The notes beneath the pieces were generated by a model. That model worked only from the letters and a program-made list of their open reading frames with translations, searched no databases and had not been told where the DNA came from. From NCBI GenBank assembly GCA_018062725.1, contig JAGORP010000029.1, forward strand, positions 1 through 20,580: a DNA stretch of 20,580 nt, read 5' to 3'. Every line of letters starts with the position of its first letter. Position 1 is the first letter of the stretch. Of this stretch, positions 1 to 7,480 are shown piece by piece. The translations under genes and the position numbers were made by a program. Origin of the DNA: Flavobacterium sp. GTDB taxonomy: Bacteria; Bacteroidota; Bacteroidia; Flavobacteriales; Flavobacteriaceae.

Positions 1-354
1 AGTTTTATTAAAAGATTGCCGAAAATTCAATACTCTGCCAACGAAATGCAACCATTTTCTTTTAGAACGTTTTATACCAATGATTATATTTATTTACCTT
101 TTATTGACGCACTAAAAAATTTAGATCCTGAAAAAACTAAAATAACCCCGTCTGGTGGAGATTTAATTTTATCAAGAATATCTTTAAAAAATGGCGACAT
201 CTCTAGAAAATTTATATTAAACATAGGGCACAAAGGAGAAGATTTAAATAAGTTTTCTATTAATCGTTTCTATAAATCAAATTTGAATTCATTCAGTTTT
301 GATGCCTATATAAAAAACAAAGAAGACGTTCTAATTAGTGTTGAACTAAATTAA
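1..354 (+). CDS. C-terminal part of an unrecognised protein (5' end outside window)
   Basis: An open frame runs from base 1 to the TAA at 352-354 and reads 117 residues with no stop and no convincing start. The only nearby start candidate is a TTG at 16, but the frame is already open before it, so this is the tail of a longer gene. The tail is rich in Lys, Asn, Phe and Ile, has no membrane segment, and alternates polar and hydrophobic residues near its end, as a beta-strand-rich domain would. I do not recognise a family. A strong hairpin terminator begins at its stop codon, so it is the last gene of its transcript. Confidence 0.75.
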   Translation, partial: SFIKRLPKIQYSANEMQPFSFRTFYTNDYIYLPFIDALKNLDPEKTKITPSGGDLILSRISLKNGDISRKFILNIGHKGEDLNKFSINRFYKSNLNSFSFDAYIKNKEDVLISVELN

Positions 355-396
355 CAACAAAGGCTTTCCATTTTGGTTAGCCTTTGTTGTTTTTAT
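353..396 (+). terminator. Rho-independent terminator after the first gene
   Basis: A perfect 13-base stem pairs 353-365 (AACAACAAAGGCT) with 379-391, with a 13-base loop. It is followed by a T-rich run (TTTATTT). It starts inside the stop codon of the upstream gene and separates that gene from the dihydrouridine synthase. Confidence 0.85.
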
Positions 397-399
397 TTA

Positions 400-407
400 T
401 AAATTTG
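400..407 (+). promoter_or_regulatory. Candidate -7 box of the dus gene
   Basis: TAAATTTG fits the Bacteroidota/Flavobacterium -7 consensus TAnnTTTG. It ends 17 bases before the ATG at 425. No well-spaced -33 TTG is seen; the nearest (373-375) is 24 bases upstream and lies in the terminator loop. Confidence 0.4.
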
Positions 408-424
408 CACTTTAAATTTTACCT

Positions 425-1402
425 ATGCCCAAAATTGGCAATATCGAATTACCTGACTTTCCGCTCTTACTCGCGCCTATGGAAGACGTGAGTGATCCGC
501 CCTTTCGTCGTTTGTGCAAACTACACGGTGCCGACTTGATGTATTCGGAATTTATTTCTTCAGAAGGATTAATTCGTGATGCGATTAAAAGCCGTCAAAA
601 ACTAGACATTTTCGATTATGAACGTCCGGTAGGCATCCAGATTTTTGGTGGTGACGAAGAAGCAATGGAAATGTCCGCTCGAATTGTTGATACTGTTCAA
701 CCGGATTTAGTCGATATCAATTTTGGTTGCCCCGTAAAAAAAGTCGTTTGCAAAGGCGCTGGTGCTGGTGTGTTAAAAGATGTCGATTTGATGGTGCGTT
801 TGACCAAATCGGTGATTAAAGGAACGAGTCTTCCAGTAACAGTAAAAACCCGTTTGGGCTGGGACGAGAATTCAATTAATATTGATGAAGTGGCCGAAAG
901 ATTACAAGACATCGGAGTGCAAGCCTTAACCGTTCATGCGCGTACGCGTGCACAGATGTACAAAGGGCATTCGGACTGGTCACACATTCAACGCATCAAA
1001 GAAAATCCGAGAATTACAATGCCTATCTTTGGAAATGGCGATATTGATTCTCCAGAAAAAGCATTAGAATACAAAAACAAATACGGTCTCGACGGGATGA
1101 TGATTGGTCGTGCTGCCATTGGTTATCCGTGGATTTTTAACGAAATCAAACATTACTTCAATACTGGTGAATTATTAGCACCACCTACCATAAACGACAG
1201 AGTCGAAGCCGCTCGCAACCACTTAATTTGGTCGATGGAATGGAAAGGCGAACGCGTGGGCATCGTAGAAATGCGTCGTCATTATACGAATTACTTCAAA
1301 GGTATTTCGCATTTTAAAGAACACCGACAAAAATTAGTCACCCTTGATGAGCACAATGCTTTACTTAAAGTGTTTGATGACATCATGCAAGATTATGCTT
1401 AA
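425..1402 (+). CDS. dusB: tRNA-dihydrouridine synthase, DusB-like
   Basis: This is a flavoenzyme that reduces uridines in the tRNA D-loop to dihydrouridine, using FMN and NADPH. At 325 residues it has the usual length. Visible family motifs are the N-terminal FMN-barrel strand [18 protein letters not shown] (residues 14-31), the GCP motif with the likely catalytic Cys102, [21 protein letters not shown], the phosphate-binding GNGDI segment and [13 protein letters not shown]-terminal helical tRNA-binding region follows. The ATG at 425 gives a normal N terminus. Its stop codon overlaps that of the convergent MFS gene. The subfamily (DusB rather than DusA or DusC) is inferred from the general motif pattern. 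Confidence 0.93.
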   Translation: MPKIGNIELPDFPLLLAPMEDVSDPPFRRLCKLHGADLMYSEFISSEGLIRDAIKSRQKLDIFDYERPVGIQIFGGDEEAMEMSARIVDTVQPDLVDINFGCPVKKVVCKGAGAGVLKDVDLMVRLTKSVIKGTSLPVTVKTRLGWDENSINIDEVAERLQDIGVQALTVHARTRAQMYKGHSDWSHIQRIKENPRITMPIFGNGDIDSPEKALEYKNKYGLDGMMIGRAAIGYPWIFNEIKHYFNTGELLAPPTINDRVEAARNHLIWSMEWKGERVGIVEMRRHYTNYFKGISHFKEHRQKLVTLDEHNALLKVFDDIMQDYA

Positions 1403-2613
1403 TGGTGTTTCTTGAGGGAATAATACGCCACAATTGTACTAAGTAACATTCCGAAACCTCCTAAAATAAAAGGCGCTCCTGCAAATTTAAATGGCGCATC
1501 ATCGTGTGTAAAATAATAAAATACTAATGACATCATTGGAGGGCCAACAATTGCCGATACACTAATTAAACTCGTTAAGGTTCCTTGAATTTCACCTTGC
1601 TGGTTGGCGGGTACTTGCGAGGCGATAACCGCTTGCAAAGCCGGCCCTGCAATTCCTCCTAAACAATACGGAATCAAAAAGGCAAACATCATCCAACTTT
1701 GTGTGGCAAATCCGAATAAAAACATGCCCAACGTATACAGCGACATTCCGACATAAATACTTTTGACATCGCCAATTTTAGGATTGATCCAACGGATTAA
1801 AACACCTTGCACTAAAGCCACTAGTATACCCACAACTCCGAGTGAAATTCCCACCATTTTTTCATCCCAATTGAATTGGTAAATGGTAAAATAACTCCAA
1901 TTACTTTGCACGGCATGCGAAGCGGTATGTAAAATAAAGACTGCAATGACTAATCCGACCAACTTAGGATACTTTTTCAAACTCACAAAAGACCCAATCG
2001 GATTGGCGCGTTTAATATCGAATTCTCTTCTGTTTTTTTTAGAAAGTGATTCGGGAAGAATGAAATAACCGTATAAGAAATTCAACAAACACAAAGCAGC
2101 AGCAGCATAAAACGGAATTCTAGCCCCATACTGACCCAATAATCCGCCCATAATGGGTCCGATGATAAACCCAAGTCCGAAAGCCGCACCAATCATTCCA
2201 AAGTTTTTGGCTCGATTCTCATCGTTACTAATATCGGCAATATAAGCCGAAGCGGTAGTGATACTCGCCCCTGTAACGCCTGCAATAATTCTTCCAATAA
2301 AAAGCCATGTAATGGTGGGCGCGAAAGCCAGCAACAAATAATCGAGACTAAATCCGAAAAGAGAAAGCAACAAAACGGGTCTTCTTCCGAATTTATCACT
2401 TAAGTTACCTACCAATGGAGAAAATACGAATTGCGTGATGGCATAGGCAAAAGTCAACCATCCGCCAATTTTAGCCGCTTCACTAACATCGCCATGAATA
2501 AGTTCTTGAATTAATTTCGGGATCACCGGAATAATAATCCCTAATCCCATAACATCAATTAATAGCGTTATAAATATAAACCCTATTGCGGCTTGTTTCT
2601 CGCTTTTCTTCAT
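1399..2613 (-). CDS. MFS transporter, TetA/DHA1-like drug:H+ antiporter family
   Basis: This inner-membrane protein has about 12 hydrophobic helices. It carries the major facilitator motif [13 protein letters not shown] (residues 69-80), between helices 2 and 3. It also carries an antiporter-type motif [13 protein letters not shown] (146-157), in helix 5. The first helix, with [14 protein letters not shown], and the YIADIS segment are typical of the TCR/Tet subgroup of DHA1 exporters. The substrate cannot be told from sequence, and many chromosomal members do not confer tetracycline resistance. I chose the ATG at 2613 (404 residues) over a TTG two codons upstream. It follows trpS by 15 bases on the same strand, so the two are probably cotranscribed. 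Its stop overlaps the dus stop. Confidence 0.88.
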   Translation of the reverse strand: MKKSEKQAAIGFIFITLLIDVMGLGIIIPVIPKLIQELIHGDVSEAAKIGGWLTFAYAITQFVFSPLVGNLSDKFGRRPVLLLSLFGFSLDYLLLAFAPTITWLFIGRIIAGVTGASITTASAYIADISNDENRAKNFGMIGAAFGLGFIIGPIMGGLLGQYGARIPFYAAAALCLLNFLYGYFILPESLSKKNRREFDIKRANPIGSFVSLKKYPKLVGLVIAVFILHTASHAVQSNWSYFTIYQFNWDEKMVGISLGVVGILVALVQGVLIRWINPKIGDVKSIYVGMSLYTLGMFLFGFATQSWMMFAFLIPYCLGGIAGPALQAVIASQVPANQQGEIQGTLTSLISVSAIVGPPMMSLVFYYFTHDDAPFKFAGAPFILGGFGMLLSTIVAYYSLKKHH

Positions 2614-2628
2614 ATACAAACGCTGTTG

Positions 2629-3597
2629 TTAGAAACCTAATTTGGCCCTAACTCTTTTAAGTACTTCATTGGCTACTTTTGATGCTTTTTCGGCACCAGC
2701 ATGCAAAGCTTTATCCAATTCTGGAAGATTATTCATATAATAGTTATAGCGTTCACGTTCGGTTGCAAAATTTTCTATAATCACTTCAAACAAGGCTTGT
2801 TTCGCGTGACCATAACCATAATTTCCGCCTAAATAATTGGCACGCATGGCTTCAATTTGCGCTGGAGAAGCAACTAATTTATACAAAGCAAAGGCATTAC
2901 AAGTATCAGGATTTTTGGGTTCTTCCAATGGTGTACTATCGGTTTCGATACTCATAATTTGCTTACGAAGCGCTTTATCATCTAAAAAAATATTGATGGT
3001 ATTGTTTCGAGACTTACTCATTTTTTCGCCATCTGTCCCAGGAATCAACATAGTTTCTTCTTGAATTTTGGCTTCCGGCAACACAAATGTTTCTCCCATT
3101 TGATGGTTAAAACGAGAAGCCACGTCCCGCGTAATTTCGATGTGTTGTAATTGGTCTTTTCCTACAGGCACTACATTGGCATCATACAACAAAATATCGG
3201 CCGCCATAAGCATCGGATACGTAAACAACCCAGCGTTTACGTCTTCTAATCGATCAGCCTTATCCTTAAAAGAATGCGCTAATGTTAATCGTTGAAACGG
3301 GAAAAAACAGCTTAAATACCACGTTAACTCAGCCGTTTGAGGCACATCGCTCTGACGGTAAAAAACCACTTTATTGGTATCCAATCCACAAGCCAACCAG
3401 GCAGCTGCTGTACTATAAGTGTTTCCTTTTAAGGTTTCGCTATCTTTAATTTGTGTCACCGAATGCAAATCGGCTATAAAAAGAAACGATTCGTTCTCGG
3501 GTTGATTTCCCATTTTTATCGCGGGAATAATTGCTCCTAATAAATTTCCTAAATGCGGTGTTCCAGTGCTTTGTACTCCTGTAAGTATTTTTGCCAT
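2629..3597 (-). CDS. trpS: Tryptophan--tRNA ligase
   Basis: This is a class I aminoacyl-tRNA synthetase that charges tRNA-Trp. The 322 residues are the usual bacterial length. The HIGH-type signature is HLGN at residues 15-18, after GVQSTGTP. The second signature, KMSKS, is at 192-196 within DGEKMSKSRNN. The central stretch around residues 130-155, with DILLYDANVVPVGKDQ, is characteristic of TrpRS. The frame stays open nine codons further upstream (TTG at 3624), but the ATG at 3597 gives the family N terminus MAKILTGVQ, so I used it. The gene is divergent from plsC. It heads a likely two-gene unit with the MFS gene. Confidence 0.95.
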   Translation of the reverse strand: MAKILTGVQSTGTPHLGNLLGAIIPAIKMGNQPENESFLFIADLHSVTQIKDSETLKGNTYSTAAAWLACGLDTNKVVFYRQSDVPQTAELTWYLSCFFPFQRLTLAHSFKDKADRLEDVNAGLFTYPMLMAADILLYDANVVPVGKDQLQHIEITRDVASRFNHQMGETFVLPEAKIQEETMLIPGTDGEKMSKSRNNTINIFLDDKALRKQIMSIETDSTPLEEPKNPDTCNAFALYKLVASPAQIEAMRANYLGGNYGYGHAKQALFEVIIENFATERERYNYYMNNLPELDKALHAGAEKASKVANEVLKRVRAKLGF

Positions 3598-3621
3598 TGT
3601 AATATAAAATGCTATTTTTAG

Positions 3622-3629
3622 CAAAGTTA
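3622..3629 (-). promoter_or_regulatory. Candidate -7 box of trpS
   Basis: On the minus strand this reads TAACTTTG, an exact TAnnTTTG match, 24 bases before the trpS ATG. No -33 TTG at the usual spacing was found. Confidence 0.45.
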
Positions 3630-3660
3630 ATCCTTTTATCCTTTTTTTAAAGCGATTGCT

Positions 3661-3668
3661 TACATTTG
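3661..3668 (+). promoter_or_regulatory. Candidate -7 box of the plsC-like gene
   Basis: TACATTTG is an exact TAnnTTTG match and ends only 4 bases before the ATG at 3673. If it is used, transcription would begin at or next to the start codon, giving a leaderless message. No -33 TTG is evident. The trpS box faces the other way about 30 bases away. Confidence 0.45.
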
Positions 3669-3672
3669 GCCT

Positions 3673-4434
3673 ATGAAAGTTTTTAAAATTATATTTTGGT
3701 GTGTGTGGCGGGTTTGGTTTTATATCGTAATGATCGTCCCTATACTTTTGATGTCACCCTTATTAATTATTTCGCTGTTAAAAGAAGAATGGTATCCGCA
3801 CTTTTTTAAATTGGCTCGTATTTGGGCAAAATTTATTTTATACAGCATGGGTTTTTATTATAAAATTGAAGCCGAACAAAAAATAGTGACTCACAAAAGC
3901 TATATGTTTATTGCCAATCATACTTCTATGACCGATGTGATGTTGATGTTGGTAGCGGTAAAAAATCCGTTTGTATTTGTAGGTAAGAAAGAATTGGTTA
4001 AAATTCCCATCTTCGGGTTTTTTTATAAAAGAGCGGCCATTATGGTAGATCGAAACAATCCAAGAAGTAGAACTGCCGTATACGAACGTGCGCAAAGAAG
4101 AATCAATCAAGGCATGAGCATTTGCATTTTTCCGGAAGGCAAAGTTCCTGATGATGAAAGTGTGATACTTGATGAGTTTAAAGGCGGTGCTTTTAATTTG
4201 GCTATAGATCATAAATTACCTATCGTTCCGATGAGTTTTTACGACAACAAAGAACGTTTGTCTTATACTATTTTTAGCGGAAGTATGGGTTTGATGCGTG
4301 TAAAAATTCATCCTTTTATTGAAACCAAGGATTTAGTCCACACCGACAAAAAAGCATTAAAAACACAAGCCCGAGATTTGATTCTAAACGATTTGTTGCA
4401 AGACGAAGCCTATATGAAAGCGAGTACAAAATAA
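3673..4434 (+). CDS. plsC: 1-acyl-sn-glycerol-3-phosphate acyltransferase (PlsC family)
   Basis: This protein is predicted to transfer an acyl chain to lysophosphatidic acid to form phosphatidic acid, in phospholipid synthesis at the inner membrane. The 253 residues open with a hydrophobic anchor (about 11-36). The acyltransferase signature NHTSMTD follows, with the HX4D catalytic pair His83 and Asp88. The second conserved block, FPEGK, is at 153-157 and would bind the glycerol phosphate. A third block, with LPIVPMSF, lies near residues 187-194. The gene stands alone between divergent trpS and a shared terminator. A related acyltransferase of similar fold, such as one for ornithine lipids, cannot be excluded. 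Confidence 0.87.
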   Translation: MKVFKIIFWCVWRVWFYIVMIVPILLMSPLLIISLLKEEWYPHFFKLARIWAKFILYSMGFYYKIEAEQKIVTHKSYMFIANHTSMTDVMLMLVAVKNPFVFVGKKELVKIPIFGFFYKRAAIMVDRNNPRSRTAVYERAQRRINQGMSICIFPEGKVPDDESVILDEFKGGAFNLAIDHKLPIVPMSFYDNKERLSYTIFSGSMGLMRVKIHPFIETKDLVHTDKKALKTQARDLILNDLLQDEAYMKASTK

Positions 4435-4458
4435 AAAAGTGCCCTGGCAAGGCACTTT
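4434..4458. terminator. Bidirectional terminator between plsC and the sigma/anti-sigma operon
   Basis: The stem AAAGTGCC (4436-4443) pairs with GGCACTTT (4451-4458) around a 7-base loop. On the minus strand the stem is followed by a T run (TTTTTTATTTTG), so it best fits as the end of the 7384-4499 operon. On the plus strand only a short TTT tail follows. Confidence 0.75.
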
Positions 4459-4498
4459 CTCATGTGTTGCAAATGCAACGCAAAACTTAACTAATTTA

Positions 4499-6418
4499 TT
4501 AAAATCGGTAACTAACTCCGCTGTAAAGACCGACGATATAAGGTTTGAATCCGCCGGCATTCGTATGAAAAGTAAACAGTTGGTATTTTAAAGTCGGTTC
4601 GACACTTGCTTCAAAAGACTTAAAGATTTTATATTTAAAACCAACTCCTACATTGGTACTAAAATGGATGATATTTAAATTATTAGCTTCTCCCAAGTCG
4701 GAACTAAACTTTTCAGCAACTAACGACACTTGATTTTTATTCAAAAACAAGGTACTTAAACCTGTCATTATTTGAATTCCGAGTTTTCGATCTACAATTT
4801 TATAGGACACTTCAAAAGGAATTTCTACATAACTTATTTTTTGATTCAAATAACCTTCTTTCTTATTTTGTAGTACTTCTCCGCCTTCAAAAGCAGCATC
4901 TTTACTATCAACAATTGTGGTAAATAGTGCCGACTGATTCACAGAAATATTCCCCATACCTCTTGACGTTGGATCACTAAAATTTAAAGTAGAATAATAG
5001 GCAATATCATTGGTATTATAACTCAAATCCAGACTATTAACACTGGTTCTAAAATAAAATTTATCCGAGAGTCTTTTTTCCAAACCGATACCAACACTCA
5101 TTGTATTATTGTATGATTTAGTATTGTCTACAAACTTTTCATCAATAGGCGAACCATTTTTAGCAAACATAAATATAGGTGCTACAGTTGGTTTTATAAG
5201 CCAATCGGATTTCTTTTTTTCTTTTTTCTCTTCCGTATTTTTGGCTAATTTTTCTTGTTCCTTTTCTCGTAATATTTTTTCAAGTGGATTTTCTTCTATT
5301 TTACTATTTTTGGAAGAATCAATAGCGACAATTGCTGCAGATGATGCATTCGGAATCATTGTCGATTTGTTTGTATTGACCTCATCAGAAGTATTGTTAC
5401 TGTTCGCTTCAACAGACGTTTTGTTTATCTCAACGGCAACAATCGAAGCATTTTTATTTTTTTCAGAAGTTTCCTTATCGTTTGAAATAGAAATGTGATC
5501 AACCAAGGTTTTTTCATTTTTTTGAAAAACGGGCTTGTTAGTACTTACTACCGAAGAATGACTTGGGGTTATGTTTTCTAAATCGGAAGGACCAACTTTT
5601 TCTTTTCCTACTTTTTCGAAGGAACTTTCATTTTTTGTTTTGTCTTTTGAAGCAATTGAAGTAGTCGTTATAGGCAAGATATTGTTCTGGTTAACGGAGC
5701 GTTTCTTTTTCTTTGAAATGGAAGTGTTGTCGGTAGAAATCAATTCCTTATTTTGAGACAATTCATTTTGAGACAATTCATTTTCTTGAAGCGTTAGTGC
5801 AGATTTACGCTGCATTGTATTTTCTAACTTGCCGTTGTTCGTTTTCTCTTTTTTACTTTTCTCATTAGACACAAAAACTTCATTGGCATTGTTTAAATAT
5901 TTAACCGATGGTTGTATGTTTTTATAAGAATTGGATGGCGTTTTTCCTTCTTTTTTATAAGTTGGCGAAGCCTTAACTAATGGATTGGATTTATTTTCTG
6001 CATTTGCCGACTCCGTTGCATTTGCATCATCCTTATTTATTGTAGCTCCTGAGGCTGTTTTTGGCGTCGCGGATGTCGTATTACTATCGTTTTTAGTAGA
6101 AGTTGCAACCGTATTTTCATTCTTTAACGAATTAGAATTGAAGCTGTTTTGTTGAACAACGGTTTCGTTTGCCTTACTATCCGAATTCAAAGTCCAAGTA
6201 AACAAATTCGAATAATTGTGTAAACCGAAAAAGCCTAACACTAAAGCAGCGGCAATTCCGGCTGCTTTAGCATTAAACCAAAAAGGAAAAATTCGTTTTT
6301 TGTCTTCTTTCTTCTCCAATTTTGCGGCAATATTTTCCCATGCTTCTGGAACGGGAGTCACCTCAAAATCTTTAAATTTTTCTTGGAACAAACGTTCTAT
6401 ATTTTTTTTATCAGTCAT
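4499..6418 (-). CDS. Probable dual membrane-spanning anti-sigma factor (cytoplasmic anti-sigma segment, TM helix, long linker, outer-membrane beta-barrel)
   Basis: The 639 residues divide into four parts. Residues 1-42 are a charged segment with LFQEKFKDFEVTPVPEAWENI, a pattern common at the N terminus of Bacteroidota proteins encoded next to ECF sigma genes. Residues about 44-66 form a single hydrophobic helix. Residues about 75-403 are low-complexity and rich in Ser, Asn, Lys, Thr and Glu, ending in a highly charged run (385-403). Residues about 404-639 alternate polar and hydrophobic strands and finish in SYRF, the terminal-Phe signal of outer-membrane barrels. There is no cleavable signal peptide. 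The ATG overlaps the sigma-factor TGA by 4 bases (ATGA), implying translational coupling. The layout matches dual membrane-spanning anti-sigma factors (Dma) reported in Bacteroides; the match is from architecture only. An alternative is an ordinary barrel protein with a long linker. Confidence 0.75.
   Translation of the reverse strand: MTDKKNIERLFQEKFKDFEVTPVPEAWENIAAKLEKKEDKKRIFPFWFNAKAAGIAAALVLGFFGLHNYSNLFTWTLNSDSKANETVVQQNSFNSNSLKNENTVATSTKNDSNTTSATPKTASGATINKDDANATESANAENKSNPLVKASPTYKKEGKTPSNSYKNIQPSVKYLNNANEVFVSNEKSKKEKTNNGKLENTMQRKSALTLQENELSQNELSQNKELISTDNTSISKKKKRSVNQNNILPITTTSIASKDKTKNESSFEKVGKEKVGPSDLENITPSHSSVVSTNKPVFQKNEKTLVDHISISNDKETSEKNKNASIVAVEINKTSVEANSNNTSDEVNTNKSTMIPNASSAAIVAIDSSKNSKIEENPLEKILREKEQEKLAKNTEEKKEKKKSDWLIKPTVAPIFMFAKNGSPIDEKFVDNTKSYNNTMSVGIGLEKRLSDKFYFRTSVNSLDLSYNTNDIAYYSTLNFSDPTSRGMGNISVNQSALFTTIVDSKDAAFEGGEVLQNKKEGYLNQKISYVEIPFEVSYKIVDRKLGIQIMTGLSTLFLNKNQVSLVAEKFSSDLGEANNLNIIHFSTNVGVGFKYKIFKSFEASVEPTLKYQLFTFHTNAGGFKPYIVGLYSGVSYRF
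5751..5780 (-). repeat. Perfect 15-bp tandem duplication in the linker of the membrane protein
   Basis: TTTTGAGACAATTCA occurs twice back to back (5751-5765 and 5766-5780). On the coding strand it gives the in-frame peptide NELSQ twice. It changes linker length by five residues without a frameshift. Confidence 0.9.
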
Positions 6419-6954
6419 TTTACTGAAGGTAAATTATTTTGATTAAATCCATCAATCTTATTTTTTAAAATCATTTTAGCTCTTGCTAAATTTGACTTGC
6501 TTGTTCCGATCGAAATATCTAACATTTCAGCAATCTCTTTATGCGAATAGTCGTCTAAAACATACAAATTAAAGACCAACCTATACCTATCGGGCAATTC
6601 TTGTACTAGCTTTAATAGAAATTCAAGGTTTACATTTTCGTCATCAATTTCAACATTGGTATCATCTACGACATCATTAACCAATTCTAAAAATACAGTT
6701 TTCCTGTATTGTTGCAAAATATAATTGATCATTAAGCGTTTAGCCCAGCCATCAAACGAACCTTTATGACTGTATTGTTCTATTTTTTCAAAAATGAGTA
6801 AAAACCCTTCTTGAAGATTGTCTTGAGCTTCTGCATAGTTTTTGGAATACTTCAAACATACCGCAAACAATTTACCGGCATACAGCTGATATAATTGGGC
6901 CTGCGATTGAGTATTTTTTGCTATACATCCTTTTATGATTAAAGGTAAACTCAA
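6415..6954 (-). CDS. ECF-type RNA polymerase sigma factor
   Basis: This 179-residue sigma-70 family protein has only regions 2 and 4, which places it in the extracytoplasmic-function class. Region 2 spans about residues 20-85 and includes LYQLYAGKLFAVCLKY, the DNLQEGF core-binding helix and FDGWAKRLMINYILQQYRK, which would contact the -10 element. An acidic linker (DDTNVEIDDENVN) follows. Region 4 covers about 115-168, with LPDRYRLVFNLYVLDDYSHKEIAE and a helix-turn-helix ending IGTSKSNLARAK. The start is a TTG at 6954: the frame has a TAA three codons upstream and no ATG until mid-protein. It lies 16 bases after the lipoprotein gene and overlaps the anti-sigma-like gene. It probably activates its own operon, as ECF factors often do. 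Confidence 0.9.
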   Translation of the reverse strand: MSLPLIIKGCIAKNTQSQAQLYQLYAGKLFAVCLKYSKNYAEAQDNLQEGFLLIFEKIEQYSHKGSFDGWAKRLMINYILQQYRKTVFLELVNDVVDDTNVEIDDENVNLEFLLKLVQELPDRYRLVFNLYVLDDYSHKEIAEMLDISIGTSKSNLARAKMILKNKIDGFNQNNLPSVK

Positions 6955-6970
6955 GTTGTCTTATGTTAAA

Positions 6971-7384
6971 TTATGGAATAACTGGTATTTCAATTTCTTC
7001 AAAAATATCGGCTCCATCGCTCCCTTTTCCTTTCCAAAGTTTGAAGATGTAACTCTCTTCAATGGTGGGCTTGAATGTCAATATTTTAACCATCGGATTG
7101 ACAAGCATTGTCCCGCAATCATTTTGTTCAACTACGCTTGTTTGTACTGCAATCAAACGTTCATTTCTGTTTTTTTCATAATAAAAGCCATCATAAATAT
7201 AACAATTGGTAGGCCTATTAAATTGAATAGGAATTTGATAAATACTGTCTTTTTTAAATTCTGCAGGAAATGTTGCGGTGGCTACGGGCAACAATTCCAA
7301 ATGAAATTTAGGATTATCGTCATCTCCCAATTCGCAATTAGAAAATGAAAATGCAATTAGCAAAAGCAATAGATATTTTTTCAT
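6971..7384 (-). CDS. Small lipoprotein, probably surface-exposed, first gene of the sigma operon
   Basis: The 137-residue product opens with MKKYLLLLLIAFSFSNC, a type II signal peptide with the lipidated Cys at residue 17. The mature start is CELGDDDNPK. Acidic residues just after the cysteine resemble the lipoprotein export signal that sends Bacteroidota lipoproteins to the cell surface. The rest looks like one small beta-rich domain with two more cysteines (in TNCYIYDG and QNDCGTM). I recognise no family. The ATG at 7384 is clear. It ends 16 bases before the sigma gene on the same strand, so it is likely cotranscribed and may be a partner of the barrel protein. That role is an inference from position. 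Confidence 0.8.
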   Translation of the reverse strand: MKKYLLLLLIAFSFSNCELGDDDNPKFHLELLPVATATFPAEFKKDSIYQIPIQFNRPTNCYIYDGFYYEKNRNERLIAVQTSVVEQNDCGTMLVNPMVKILTFKPTIEESYIFKLWKGKGSDGADIFEEIEIPVIP

Positions 7385-7418
7385 AAAACAAGAATTATAT
7401 GTGCTTTCTCATTAGATG

Positions 7419-7450
7419 CAAATTAGCACAAAAGGTTGCGTGTTAAACAA
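7419..7450 (-). promoter_or_regulatory. Weak promoter candidate of the lipoprotein-sigma-membrane protein operon
   Basis: On the minus strand TTG (7450-7448) is followed after 21 bases by CTAATTTG (7426-7419), one mismatch from TAnnTTTG, about 34 bases before the ATG. An ECF-specific promoter may be used instead and would not look like this. Confidence 0.3.
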
Positions 7451-7480
7451 AAAAAATGCCCAAAATTTGGGCATTTTTTT
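7449..7480. terminator. recA terminator
   Basis: This is a near-perfect palindrome. ATGCCC (7456-7461) pairs with GGGCAT (7469-7474) across a short A/T centre, flanked by an A run and a T run. It begins at the recA stop codon and has the T tail needed for minus-strand termination. It could also act in the other direction. Confidence 0.85.

Noticed and set aside
16..354. A complete 112-residue gene starting at the TTG at 16
   Set aside because: The frame is open back to base 1 and there is no start signal, so it is treated as the end of a longer gene.
1399..2613. Tetracycline resistance gene
   Set aside because: Motifs place it in the TetA/DHA1-like family, but the chromosomal housekeeping context and lack of mobile elements do not support a resistance call.
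2614..2619. TTG start two codons upstream for the MFS gene
   Set aside because: An ATG two codons later fits the family N terminus.
5109..5498. Plus-strand open frame of 129 codons opposite the membrane-protein linker
   Set aside because: It is a shadow of the low-complexity Ser/Lys/Asn coding sequence on the other strand; its Phe/Ser-rich product has no domain features.
6935..7348. Plus-strand open frame of 137 codons opposite the lipoprotein gene
   Set aside because: The minus-strand frame has a clean lipoprotein signal and operon spacing; the plus-strand product has neither and would overlap the sigma gene start.
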